The notes: generated from the sequence alone by a model not told the origin. 64,000 nt of DNA from Actinacidiphila guanduensis (GCF_900103985.1 NZ_FNIE01000008.1:248001-312000), one strand, 5' to 3'. Shown: positions 23,137 to 31,185, numbered from the stretch's first letter. Translations and numbers: made by a program.

Positions 23137-24039
23137 ATGGCACTGAAGAAACTCGTCAGCGAGACCTCCAGCCCGGTCTTCTCGCTCCCCTACTTCGTCG
23201 CCCGCGACGAGGGCTACTTCGCCGAGGAGGGACTTGAGGTCGACCTCGTCCGCAAGGGTCAGCGGGAAGCGGTCATCAAGCCGGTCGAGGACCACCACCT
23301 GATCTCGGCGTTCACCACCAAGTCCTCCTTCGAGGAGGGCGAGGCGTCGCTCTACCGCGCCTGCGAGTGGGGCCAGATCCGCCGCTCCTACGACAGCTCC
23401 CGCGGTGGCCAGGTGGTCAGCAAGCGCGCCGCCGTCGGCAGCCAGGCGATCTTCGTCCGGCCCGACGACCCGGCCAACCACCCGCAGGACCTGGCCAACC
23501 GCCCGGTCGCGGTCAACTTCCACCACGGCTCGCACTACATCGGCATCCAGACGCTGGAGGGCTTCCTGCGCAAGGAGGAGATCAACGTCGTGCACGTCGG
23601 CGGGCCGCGCGAGCGGTTCGAGGCGCTGCGCGACGGCAAGGTCGAGGCGGCGGCCGTCATGGAGCCTTGGATCACCGTGGCCGAGAAGCTCGGCTACAAG
23701 CTGATCGCCGAGGCGTTCTACGTCGGCGCCGAGATCGCCGACCCGAACCTCGACCCGGACACCTTCACCGCGATCCAGCGCGCGGTGATCAAGGCCGTGC
23801 ACAAGATCAACCAGGACCCGCGGCCCTACCTGCACTACCTCATCGCCGACGTCCCCGAGGACATCGTCCACCTCGACCCCGCCGACTTCCGCCGCGACCG
23901 GCTGCGCTACGCCGAGCCGGCCCCCTACCCGGCGGAGGAGTTCCAGCGGACGTACGACTGGATGGTGGCCTGGGACCTCATCCCGGAGGACGCGGACTTC
24001 ACCCAGATCGTCGACAACAGGCTCCAGTTGGCGATCTGA
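23137..24039 (+). CDS. Cytoplasmic SsuA/THI5-fold protein without signal peptide
   Basis: The 300-residue protein starts directly with 'MALKKLVSETSSPVFSLPYF' and has no signal peptide or lipobox, yet follows the NMT1/THI5-like fold ('DEGYFAEEGLEVDLV', 'ALRDGKVEAAAVMEPWI', 'FTAIQRAVIKAVHKI'). Intracellular proteins of this fold include enzymes: HMP-phosphate synthase THI5, the desulfinase DszB and the menaquinone enzymes MqnA/MqnD. It lacks the DszB Cys (SSPV in place of NCPV). It is the last gene of the Cys-leader operon, after a 166-bp gap, with GGAAGGG before the ATG. An enzyme that processes the imported compound is one reading; a cytosolic ligand sensor is the other. Confidence 0.75.
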   Translation: MALKKLVSETSSPVFSLPYFVARDEGYFAEEGLEVDLVRKGQREAVIKPVEDHHLISAFTTKSSFEEGEASLYRACEWGQIRRSYDSSRGGQVVSKRAAVGSQAIFVRPDDPANHPQDLANRPVAVNFHHGSHYIGIQTLEGFLRKEEINVVHVGGPRERFEALRDGKVEAAAVMEPWITVAEKLGYKLIAEAFYVGAEIADPNLDPDTFTAIQRAVIKAVHKINQDPRPYLHYLIADVPEDIVHLDPADFRRDRLRYAEPAPYPAEEFQRTYDWMVAWDLIPEDADFTQIVDNRLQLAI

Positions 24040-24467
24040 CCCCTCGTACCCCTCCATCGCTCCTCTCCTCTCCGTTCCTTCCCCGTCCGTGGTTCCCAGC
24101 CCTCCCTTCCCTCCGGTCCCGTCCCCCCGTCCCCGCCTGGGGCCCGGCTGCTTCCCGGCAGCCGAGCCCCGGGCCAGGGTCCGCCGCCCGGGCCGGCGGC
24201 CGGGGTCCGGGCCTACCACCCCCGTCCGGGGCTCGGCCTGCCCCTCGGGTCGGAGCCCGGGCCTGCCGGAAGGGTCCTGGGCCCGGTCCCGCCACTCGGG
24301 TCCGGAGGCCGGGGCTCGGTCCCGCTACCTGGATCGGGGGCCGGTCCTGCCCTCCGGTCCCGAGGCCGGGACCGACACCAGGGTGCGTAATCCGCGCTCG
24401 CCCCGGACCGGCAGATCCCGCCGACTCCGGCGGCCTTGGTACGGCGCTGCACTCTGCGCGGCCGGCG
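24040..24467. other. 428-bp intergenic region with degenerate tandem repeats
   Basis: No supported gene. The left part is pyrimidine-rich; the centre holds six degenerate copies of a 25-26-bp unit. It separates the end of the transport operon from a convergent DNA polymerase gene. Confidence 0.6.
24202..24360. repeat. Degenerate 25-26-bp tandem repeat, six copies
   Basis: Units start at 24202, 24228, 24253, 24278, 24311 and 24336; a 7-bp insert precedes the fifth. Each fits GGGSYCGGKCC-YGCC-CTCGGGTCC with several substitutions. The copies are contiguous except for the insert, and no frame runs through them. Old minisatellite expansion is the simplest explanation. Confidence 0.6.
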
Positions 24468-26144
24468 CTACTTCGCCTCCACGTAGGACCTGACCGCGTG
24501 CGTCTCCAGCGGGAAAGGCACCGGGGTCGAGCCGAAGACCAGGCGGCGGGCCTCGTCGCCGGCCGCGCCGACGGCCTCCTCGACAGCGGCGGCCAGCGGC
24601 TCGGGCGTGTGCACGATCACCTCGTCGTGCTGGAAGAACACCAGCCGCGGCTGCGGGCCTATCGCGGTCAGCCGGCGGCGCAGCGCCGCCAGCATGGCCA
24701 GCGCCCAGTCGGAAGCGCTCGCCTGGATCACGAAGTTGCGGGTGAAGCGGCCCCACGAGCGGGCGGCACGGCGGTCGGGGGAGGCGCCGTCAGCGGGGTC
24801 GGCCGTGTCGTCCAGGAGGCGGTCGAGCGAGGGCGCCGGGGAGGTGCGGCCCAACTGCGACCGGACCACCCCGCCCGCCTCCCCCGTGCGGGCCGCGGCC
24901 TCCACCAGGGCCAGCGCCGCCGGGAAGCGGCGCCGCATCACCGCGAGCAACTGGCCCGCCTCACCGCTGGTCTGACCGTACATCGCGGCGAGCAGGGCGA
25001 TCTTCGCCCGCGGCCGGTCGCCGCCGAAGGCGTCGCGGGCCAGGCCCGCGTACAGGTCGCCGGCCGAGGCGGCCCTGGCCAGCCCGGCGTCCCCCGACAT
25101 CGCCGCGAGCACCCGCGGCTCCAACTGCCCGGCGTCGGCGACCACCAGCCGATGCCCGGGATCGGCCACCACCGCGCCCCGCAGCAGTCGCGGGATCTGC
25201 AGCGCGCCGCCGCCCCGCGTCGCCCAGCGCCCCGAGACGACACCGCCCACCACGTACTCCGGCCGAAACCGCCCCTCGCGCACCCACGCCTCCCGCCACG
25301 CCCAGCCGTGCGCCGCGTGGATACGGGACAGCTCCTTGTAGCGCAGCAGCAGCGCGGCTGCCGGGTGGTCCACCTCCCGCAGCTCGTGCGAGCGGGTGGT
25401 GCGCAACTGGATGCCCAGGCGGGCGAAGGCGGGCAGCACCTGGGCGGGGGAGTCGGGGTTGACCGGGCGGCCGAGTGCGGCCTGGACCTGCGCGGCGAGC
25501 TCCGAGAGCAGCGCGGGGCGGGCGCCGCCGGCCGGGCGGGGACCGAGCAGACCGGTCAGCAACTCGTCGTGCACCTCGGCGCTCCACGGCAGGCCGTCGC
25601 GTCCCATCTCCACGGCGGCGAGCGCCCCGGCGGACTCGGCGGCGGCCAGCAGCCGCATCCGGTCGGGGTGCTCGCGGACCGCGATTCGCCGCCGCTGCTC
25701 GGCGTGGACGGCGAGCAGCACCTCCAACGGGTCCGCGCCGGGCGGAAGCTGGTGCCGGTCGGCGGCGAAGAGCACCGGCTGGTCCTCGACGCCGGGCTCG
25801 GGCGCGTCCGCCGGCTCGGGCAGCCCGTTCAGCCGGGCCCAGGCCGCGCCGAGCGAGCGCGGCCGCCCGAACCGCCCCTCCGCGGCCAGCAGCAGCGATT
25901 CCACCAGCTTCACGTCGTAGCAGCGCGCGAGCCGCACCCCCGAGCGTTCCAGCAGCCGCGGGTAGATCTCGTCCGCGGCCGCCCAGACCCAGCGCGGCGC
26001 GTCCTGCTGCTCCAGCCGGGCCACCTCCGCCGCCAGGTCGGGCACAGCGACGGCCGGCGCGGCGGGCCGCCCGTCGGGCCCGACCGCGCACAGCCGACCC
26101 CCGGTACCCACCGGGTCGGCGACGACGGCGATTTCGTTCTCCAC
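24468..26144 (-). CDS. Family A DNA polymerase I-like protein (bifunctional 3'-5' exonuclease/polymerase type)
   Basis: The 558-residue protein matches the short Streptomyces PolA paralogue. Residues 1-190 look like a degraded exonuclease-like region ('EIAVVADPVGTGG', 'CYDVKLVESLLLAAEGRFG'). The polymerase palm follows: motif A VVADAGQLEPRVLA, motif B 'RAKIALLAAMYGQTSGEA' and motif C FFQHDEVIVHT. The Asp, Lys and Asp of motifs A-C are kept, so polymerase activity is plausible; residues needed for exonuclease activity are not obvious. It is distinct from the essential PolA, which is larger. The gene is monocistronic. An isolated DnaA box lies 40 bp upstream of its ATG. Confidence 0.85.
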   Translation of the reverse strand: MENEIAVVADPVGTGGRLCAVGPDGRPAAPAVAVPDLAAEVARLEQQDAPRWVWAAADEIYPRLLERSGVRLARCYDVKLVESLLLAAEGRFGRPRSLGAAWARLNGLPEPADAPEPGVEDQPVLFAADRHQLPPGADPLEVLLAVHAEQRRRIAVREHPDRMRLLAAAESAGALAAVEMGRDGLPWSAEVHDELLTGLLGPRPAGGARPALLSELAAQVQAALGRPVNPDSPAQVLPAFARLGIQLRTTRSHELREVDHPAAALLLRYKELSRIHAAHGWAWREAWVREGRFRPEYVVGGVVSGRWATRGGGALQIPRLLRGAVVADPGHRLVVADAGQLEPRVLAAMSGDAGLARAASAGDLYAGLARDAFGGDRPRAKIALLAAMYGQTSGEAGQLLAVMRRRFPAALALVEAAARTGEAGGVVRSQLGRTSPAPSLDRLLDDTADPADGASPDRRAARSWGRFTRNFVIQASASDWALAMLAALRRRLTAIGPQPRLVFFQHDEVIVHTPEPLAAAVEEAVGAAGDEARRLVFGSTPVPFPLETHAVRSYVEAK

Positions 26145-26183
26145 ACCCCGACCATAGGCCCGACCGCGGACATCGCGATCGAG

Positions 26184-26192
26184 TTATCCACA
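26184..26192 (+). promoter_or_regulatory. Isolated DnaA box upstream of the polymerase gene
   Basis: TTATCCACA is a perfect consensus DnaA box, 40 bp upstream of the polymerase ATG. Only one copy is present, so it is not an origin. DnaA-dependent control of the polymerase gene is possible. Confidence 0.5.
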
Positions 26193-26387
26193 GGGCAGAG
26201 CCGGCCAAGCCAGGCCAGGCCGGTCAGCCCGCGGCAGACCGGGCCGGGCAGCCCCCGGCGGGGAGGCCGAGGCCGGCCGGGCGGCGGCCGGTGATCGGAC
26301 CGGCCCGCGGGGGGAAACCGCCCGCGCGGGCGGGAGCGTGCATGCGGGCGCTGCCGCGGCCGGGAGAATTCGCGCGCGGAAAGGAAA

Positions 26388-26423
26388 ACGGGGCGCCACC
26401 GCTGTGACGCGGGGGCGCCCCGT
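26388..26423 (-). terminator. Rho-independent-type terminator of trxA
   Basis: ACGGGGCGCC and GGCGCCCCGT form a perfect 10-bp stem with a 16-base loop. On the minus strand it is followed by TTTTCCTTTCC, a U-rich tract unusual in this GC-rich genome. It lies 34 bp after the thioredoxin stop. Confidence 0.8.
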
Positions 26424-26457
26424 GGGGACGGGGGGAGGAGCCGGAGCGGGCCGGTCT

Positions 26458-26835
26458 TCAGCCGGCGGAGCCGGACGACTGGGCGTCGGCGACGGCCTTG
26501 TGCACCTGTTCCATGTCCAGCGCGCGGGCCTGGGCGATCACGTCCTCCAGCGCGGGCTCCGGCAGGGCACCCGGCTGCGCGAAGACGGCCACCTTGTCCC
26601 GCACGATCATCAGCGTCGGGATCGACTGGATCTGGAACGCGGCCGCGAGCTCGGGCTGCGCCTCCGTGTCGACCTTCGCGAAGACGAGATCGCCGTGCTT
26701 CTCGGACGCCTTGTTGTAGACCGGCGCGAACATCCGGCACGGCCCGCACCAGTCGGCCCAGAAGTCGATGAGGACGAAGTCGTTGGAGGACACGACCTCG
26801 TCGAAGTTCTCCTTGGTCAGCTCGAGAGTGCTCAT
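26458..26835 (-). CDS. trxA: Thioredoxin
   Basis: The 125-residue thioredoxin reduces disulfides in the cytoplasm using electrons from thioredoxin reductase. It carries the active site FWADWCGPCRMF (about 21-32), the cis-Pro IPTLMI near 68 and a typical C-terminal helix. The ATG at 26835 begins MSTLEL; an in-frame ATG 45 bases upstream (26880) adds 15 residues with no family match. The tail 'DAQSSGSAG' is flexible. It ends just before a clear U-rich terminator and stands alone. No SoxR or SigR promoter was identified. Confidence 0.9.
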   Translation of the reverse strand: MSTLELTKENFDEVVSSNDFVLIDFWADWCGPCRMFAPVYNKASEKHGDLVFAKVDTEAQPELAAAFQIQSIPTLMIVRDKVAVFAQPGALPEPALEDVIAQARALDMEQVHKAVADAQSSGSAG

Positions 26836-26997
26836 ACCACGCTCAACGGGCGGCACGCACCGGAAATTCCGCCCGGCCACGCGCGCTGTCCCGCCTCCCG
26901 GACCGGCGGGACACGCCCGGCTCCGGGGGTGTCACTCGTTCGTGTGCCGAGCCGTTCGGTCCAGTGGCGCGGCCGGTCCCGCCCTCGTTGACCGCAT

Positions 26998-27219
26998 ATG
27001 GCAGCAACGAAATGGATTCGCCAGGACGTCACGTTCAGTGGCAGCTCAGCCTCCTCGGGACGCGATTCCCGTGGCGTAACGGTTCTGCAGAGCCCGGACG
27101 CCCCCTTGTTCACCGAACTGGTCGCGCAGTGGCAGTCGGCGGGACGGATGGTGCCGGGCCAGACCGACAGCGAGTGGGTGGAGCTGGTGGGCCGGGTGCC
27201 GCGGCTGACGAGCGTGTGA
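26998..27219 (+). CDS. Small protein of unknown function, 73 aa
   Basis: The 73-residue frame begins MAATKWIRQDV and contains 'APLFTELVAQWQSAGRMVPG' and a Trp-rich end (SEWVELVGRVP). Codon bias fits the neighbours. No ribosome-binding site precedes the ATG, so a leaderless start or an error is possible. Repeated Trp/Gln residues suggest a soluble helical protein. I do not recognise the family; it lies between trxA (divergent) and the citrate synthase gene. Confidence 0.5.
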   Translation: MAATKWIRQDVTFSGSSASSGRDSRGVTVLQSPDAPLFTELVAQWQSAGRMVPGQTDSEWVELVGRVPRLTSV

Positions 27220-27481
27220 CAGCGGCTTGAGGCCGGTCCCGGGGTGCAGATCCGCACCGCGGGAACCGGACCTGTGACAAGGCCCGGCATCGCGGGTGCC
27301 GGGCCGGACCGCCGCTGCCGAAGCGGGGTGCCGTTCGTCCTACGGTCGTACCTACCAGGTGCCACGGGCCCGTCGTCCCGCCCCGCTGCGATGCCGTACG
27401 GCCACCGGCCGGGCCACGCGGGAGGTCGGCCCACCGGTACGCCTGCGAAACCCCACCGTGGCGTACCCGAAGCCGTCCCGC

Positions 27482-28888
27482 TCAGACGCCGGGCAGCGGC
27501 CGCCCGGGGCGCGGACCGTCGTAAGCGCCCACCGGCCGCATCCGCAGCGGCCGCTCCCCGTACTCCTCCATCGCGTGCGCGATCCACCCCGCCGTGCGGG
27601 CCACCGAGAAGACGGTCTCGCCCGCCTCGGCGGGCATGGCGTGGGAGACGGAAAGTACGGCCAGCGCAAGATCGACGTTGGCGTGCAGGTCGTCGTGGCG
27701 GGCGGCGGCCGTCGCGACGACCTCGCGGGCCGCAGCGAGCGCGCCGGCGGCCGCGGACACGTCGTCCAGCAGGTCGAACAGGGCGGCCGCGCGAGGGTCC
27801 TCGCCACGGTAGAGGCGGTGGCCGAGCCCCGGGATGCGCTGCCCCGCCCGCAGGTACTCCGCGACGACCGGCCCCGCGCCCCGCTCCTCCACCGCGGCGA
27901 GCATCCGGTGCGCCAGGGCGCTGGCCTGGCCGTGCAATGGTCCGTCGAGCGCGCCGAGCCCCGCCGAGACCACCGCGTAAGGGTGCGCCCGTGCCGAGGC
28001 GGCCACCCTTGCGGCGAGCGTCGAGGCGGCGAGGTCGTGGTCGGCGAGCAGACCGAGCGCGGCGTCCAGGACGCGCAGCGCCGCCTCCTCGGCGGGCGCC
28101 GCGGTGAGCCGCGGCCACAGACGGTGGGCGAGAGCAGCGGGCCTGGTGTCGCCTGCGCGACCCGCGTCCATTGCGCCGGGGCTGTGCGCCCGCCTCTCGG
28201 CGTCCAGGTGCCCGTCTCCGCCCGCGCCCATGGCGGCGGGTTGCTCTGGGGCATCCCTGGGCGCTGTCGCGTGCTCGCCGCCTTGGGCGCTGGCCAGGGG
28301 AAGCGCGTCGACGAGGGTGGGCACCAGGCCGCGGGCGGTGGCCCGTACCGCCTCGGGGGACAGGTCGAACCGCAACGGGTCGGCGCTGGCCGCCGCGATG
28401 ACAGCCACCCGGAGCCGGTCCATCGGGCCGCTCCCCTCGGGGAGCGAGGCGGCCGCCGCACGGGCGGCGGCGAGCGGCGCCGGGGGAGCGGTGAAGCGCG
28501 CCCCGCGGCGCAGCTCACCCGTCCACAGCCACTCGGCGACCTCCTCGTACCCGTACGCCCGGGCGAGGGCCACCGCGTCCACACCGCGGAAGAAGTACCG
28601 GTCGCCCTCGATCAGCGTGATGCCGGTGCGCACCCTGCCCCAGCCACCCTCGCGCGTGCCGTCCGCCACGTTCTGCGGTTCCGCGGAGGCGGGGCGCCCG
28701 CGGCGGGCCAGGGCGGCCACCTCGCCGGGGTCGAAGGTGCTGCCCCGCCCACCGGCCGCCCGGCGGCTGCCGAGCAGGCCGCGGCTGACATACGCGTACA
28801 GCGTCTCGGGCTTCACGCCGAGCCGCCGCGCGGCCTCCTTGGTGCCGATGCGGCCCTCGTCGCCGTCCCCGCCCGCCTGCTCCGTCAT
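27482..28888 (-). CDS. Citrate synthase-like protein with N-terminal MerR-type HTH
   Basis: Residues about 14-60 form a MerR-like HTH ('GTKEAARRLGVKPETLYAYVSRG'). The rest is a citrate synthase-like domain: 'GITLIEGDRYFFRGVD', 'GALDGPLHGQASALAHRM' with the first catalytic His, 'IPGLGHRLYRGEDPRAA' with the second, and ANVDLALAVL with the catalytic Asp, so all three residues are present. An Ala/Gly/Pro-rich insertion of about 55 residues follows the first lobe. HTH-citrate synthase fusions are known in actinobacteria. The gene is divergent from the plain citrate synthase gene, and palindromic TCAA/TTGA sites lie between them, so autoregulation is likely. Confidence 0.82.
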   Translation of the reverse strand: MTEQAGGDGDEGRIGTKEAARRLGVKPETLYAYVSRGLLGSRRAAGGRGSTFDPGEVAALARRGRPASAEPQNVADGTREGGWGRVRTGITLIEGDRYFFRGVDAVALARAYGYEEVAEWLWTGELRRGARFTAPPAPLAAARAAAASLPEGSGPMDRLRVAVIAAASADPLRFDLSPEAVRATARGLVPTLVDALPLASAQGGEHATAPRDAPEQPAAMGAGGDGHLDAERRAHSPGAMDAGRAGDTRPAALAHRLWPRLTAAPAEEAALRVLDAALGLLADHDLAASTLAARVAASARAHPYAVVSAGLGALDGPLHGQASALAHRMLAAVEERGAGPVVAEYLRAGQRIPGLGHRLYRGEDPRAAALFDLLDDVSAAAGALAAAREVVATAAARHDDLHANVDLALAVLSVSHAMPAEAGETVFSVARTAGWIAHAMEEYGERPLRMRPVGAYDGPRPGRPLPGV

Positions 28889-28917
28889 GGGTTCACCGTA
28901 TCCGCTGCCGCCGATCC

Positions 28918-28977
28918 ATCAACGTTGATTTCAATCAATATTGACACACTCGAATCAATCATGAACAGTCGAATCAA
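28918..28977. promoter_or_regulatory. AT-rich palindrome cluster between divergent citrate synthase genes
   Basis: ATCAACGTTGAT (28918-28929) and TCAATATTGA (28935-28944) are perfect palindromes, bridged by TTGATT-TC-AATCAA. CGAATCAA occurs at 28951-28958 and 28970-28977. Four TCAA-type half-sites in 60 bp of unusually AT-rich DNA fit an operator for the HTH-citrate synthase. Confidence 0.6.
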
Positions 28978-28995
28978 CATCCAAGGAGGAAGACC

Positions 28996-30165
28996 ATGCC
29001 GACCACCGAGCCCACCGCCCCCATCGAGGTACCGCGCGGCCTGAAGGGCGTGATCGTCACCGAGACGACCCTCGGCGACGTACGGGGGAGCGAAGGCTTC
29101 TACCACTACCGGGAGTTCTCGGCTGTCGACCTGGCCGAGACCCGGACCTTCGAGGACGTCTGGCACCTGATGTTCCACGGCACCCTCCCCGACGCCGGGC
29201 AGCTCGACGCCTTCAGGGAGCGCACCGCCGCCCTGCGGAAGCTGCCCGCGGAGGTGGCCGCGGCCCTGCCGTCGATCGCGCGGGCCACCGCCTTGTCCGG
29301 CCCGCTCGCCGGCCTGCGTACCGCCCTCTCGCTCGCGGGGGCCGCCGCCGGCTTCCGCCCGCTCTACGACATCGACCCCGAGCGGCGCCGGGCCGACGCC
29401 CTTGCCGCGTGCGCCATGGTGCCCACCCTGCTGACCGCGCTGCACCGGCTCGGCCAGGGGCTGGAACCCGTGGAGCCGCGTGACGACCTGCCCTATGCGG
29501 CGAACTACCTCTACATGCTGACCGGGCAGGAGCCCGACCCGGACAAGGCGAGCGCCGTCGAGAGCTACCTGATCTCCACCGTGGACCACGGCTTCAATGC
29601 CTCGACCTTCACCGCCCGGGTGATCGCTTCCACGGGTGCGGACCTCGCGGCCTGCCTGGTCGGTGCCGTCGGCGCCCTGTCCGGCCCACTGCACGGCGGC
29701 GCTCCCAGCCGCGCCCTGGACACCCTGGACGCCATCGGCACGCCCGACCGCATCGACGCCTGGCTGCGCGAGCACATCCTGGCCGGCGAACGGATCATGG
29801 GCTTCGGCCACCCCGTCTACCGCACCGAGGACCCCCGCTCCCGCATGCTCAAGGGCATCGCCCGCAGCTTCGGCGGCGACCTGGTGGACTTCGCGACCGC
29901 CGTCGAGGAGCGGGCCGAGGCCCTGCTCGCCGAACTCAAACCGGGCCGCGAGCTGCACGTCAACGTGGAGTTCTACGCCGGCGTGGTGATGGAGCTGTGC
30001 GGGCTGCCGCGGGAGATGTTCACGCCCACCTTCGCCGCCGCCAGGGTCGTCGGCTGGAGCGCCAACATCCTGGAACAGGCCGAGGACAGCAAGATCATCC
30101 GGCCGCAGGCCCGCTATGTGGGCCCCGAGCCCAAGGCCGCGCGTCACATACCGACCAGTCGGTAA
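28996..30165 (+). CDS. Citrate synthase (2-methylcitrate/citrate synthase family)
   Basis: The 389-residue enzyme would condense acetyl-CoA with oxaloacetate or propionyl-CoA with oxaloacetate. Motifs: 'EGFYHYREFSAVDLA', 'GPLHGGAPSRAL' (first His), 'IMGFGHPVYRTEDPRS' (second His). The third catalytic position, usually Asp in NVDFY, is Glu here (VNVEFYAGVV), a form I associate with this actinobacterial branch. AAGGAGG precedes the ATG by 5-6 bases. The end of the gene contains a TetR-type palindrome that probably serves the next gene. It is divergent from the HTH-citrate synthase. Confidence 0.87.
   Translation: MPTTEPTAPIEVPRGLKGVIVTETTLGDVRGSEGFYHYREFSAVDLAETRTFEDVWHLMFHGTLPDAGQLDAFRERTAALRKLPAEVAAALPSIARATALSGPLAGLRTALSLAGAAAGFRPLYDIDPERRRADALAACAMVPTLLTALHRLGQGLEPVEPRDDLPYAANYLYMLTGQEPDPDKASAVESYLISTVDHGFNASTFTARVIASTGADLAACLVGAVGALSGPLHGGAPSRALDTLDAIGTPDRIDAWLREHILAGERIMGFGHPVYRTEDPRSRMLKGIARSFGGDLVDFATAVEERAEALLAELKPGRELHVNVEFYAGVVMELCGLPREMFTPTFAAARVVGWSANILEQAEDSKIIRPQARYVGPEPKAARHIPTSR
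30149..30164. promoter_or_regulatory. TetR-type operator overlapping the citrate synthase 3' end
   Basis: TACCGAC-CA-GTCGGTA is a perfect 16-bp inverted repeat placed across the last codons of the citrate synthase gene. It lies upstream of a TAGTCT -10-like box (30172-30177) for the quinone oxidoreductase. The cognate TetR gene is not adjacent. Confidence 0.6.
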
Positions 30166-30231
30166 TAACGGTAGTCTCTGCGCCAGGGCCTCGCCGCAGG
30201 GCGGGGCCACCGGCCCGGAGGAGTGGGGAAC

Positions 30232-31185
30232 GTGCGCGCTGTCCAGATCACCGAGTTCGGCGGACCCGAGGTCCTGCGCCTGACCGACCTGCCCGACCCG
30301 GTGCCGGGCCCCGGTGAACTCCTGGTCGAGGTGGACTCCGCCGGCGTCAACTACGCCGACACCCACACCGTGGAGAACAGCTACCTCAGCCGCGCCACCC
30401 TCCCCCTGGTGCCCGGCGCGGAGGTCGCCGGCCGCACCCCGCAGGGCCGCCGGGTGGTCGCCCTCAGTGGATCGGGCGGCTACGCGGAGAAGGCCGTCGT
30501 GCCCGAAGCCCTGACCCACGACCTGCCCGACTCCATCACCGACGGCCAGGCGCTCGCCCTGATCGTCCAGGGCCTGACCGGGTGGCACCTGCTGCGTACC
30601 GTCGGCCGGCTTGCCCCCGGCGAGAGCGTCGTGGTGCACGCGGCCGCCGGCGGCACCGGCTCCCTGGCCGTCCAGCTCGCCAAGGAGTACGGCGCGGGGC
30701 GGGTGATCGCCACCGCGTCCACCAAGGAGAAGCGCGACCTCGCCCTGGAACTCGGCGCCGACGTCGCCGTCGACTCCGACCCCGAGGGCCTCACCGAGCG
30801 CCTGATCGAGGCGAACGGCGGCCACCGGACCGACCTCGTGCTGGAGATGACCGGCGGGCCCGTCTTCGACGCCTCCCTCGCCGCCCTGGCTCCCTTCGGC
30901 CGCCTGGTCACCTACGGCATGGCCTCGCGCACACCCGCCACCCCTGTGGCGCCCGCCCGCCTCATGGCCCGCTCCCACGCCGTCATCGGCTTCTGGCTCG
31001 TCCACTGCGTGCGCCGCCCCGGCATGTTCCACGAGCCGCTGGACGACCTGCTCGCCATGACCTCCGCCGGCCGGCTGCGCCCCCTGCTCGGCGCCGTCCA
31101 CCCCCTGGCCGACGCCGCCCGCGCCCACGAGGACCTGCGGGCCCGCCGCACCACGGGCAAGCTGGTCCTCGACGTCAGGGCCTGA
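30232..31185 (+). CDS. NADPH:quinone oxidoreductase-like protein (MDR family)
   Basis: The 317-residue protein is a zinc-independent medium-chain reductase: 'MRAVQITEFGGPEVL'-type start, 'VDSAGVNYADTHTVENSYL', and the nucleotide-binding 'VVVHAAAGGTGSLAVQLAKEYG' near residue 135. No structural or catalytic zinc Cys cluster is visible. It would reduce quinones or alkenals with NADPH. The GTG at 30232 is used because GGAGGAG lies 9 bases upstream. Regulation by a TetR repressor at 30149-30164 is likely and fits a xenobiotic or electrophile response. Confidence 0.85.
   Translation: MRAVQITEFGGPEVLRLTDLPDPVPGPGELLVEVDSAGVNYADTHTVENSYLSRATLPLVPGAEVAGRTPQGRRVVALSGSGGYAEKAVVPEALTHDLPDSITDGQALALIVQGLTGWHLLRTVGRLAPGESVVVHAAAGGTGSLAVQLAKEYGAGRVIATASTKEKRDLALELGADVAVDSDPEGLTERLIEANGGHRTDLVLEMTGGPVFDASLAALAPFGRLVTYGMASRTPATPVAPARLMARSHAVIGFWLVHCVRRPGMFHEPLDDLLAMTSAGRLRPLLGAVHPLADAARAHEDLRARRTTGKLVLDVRA

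Larger units (their letters stand above)
26145..26457. other. Intergenic region between polymerase and thioredoxin genes
   Basis: About 313 bp with the polymerase promoter side, a DnaA box at 26184-26192, a GC-rich middle with repeated GGCCGG motifs, and the thioredoxin terminator at 26388-26423. No supported frame. Confidence 0.55.

Noticed and set aside
24202..24360. CRISPR array
   Set aside because: The units are contiguous and degenerate with no unique spacers and no cas genes nearby.
26184..26192. Replication origin at the DnaA box
   Set aside because: Only a single box occurs, without clustering, and no dnaA or dnaN gene is near.
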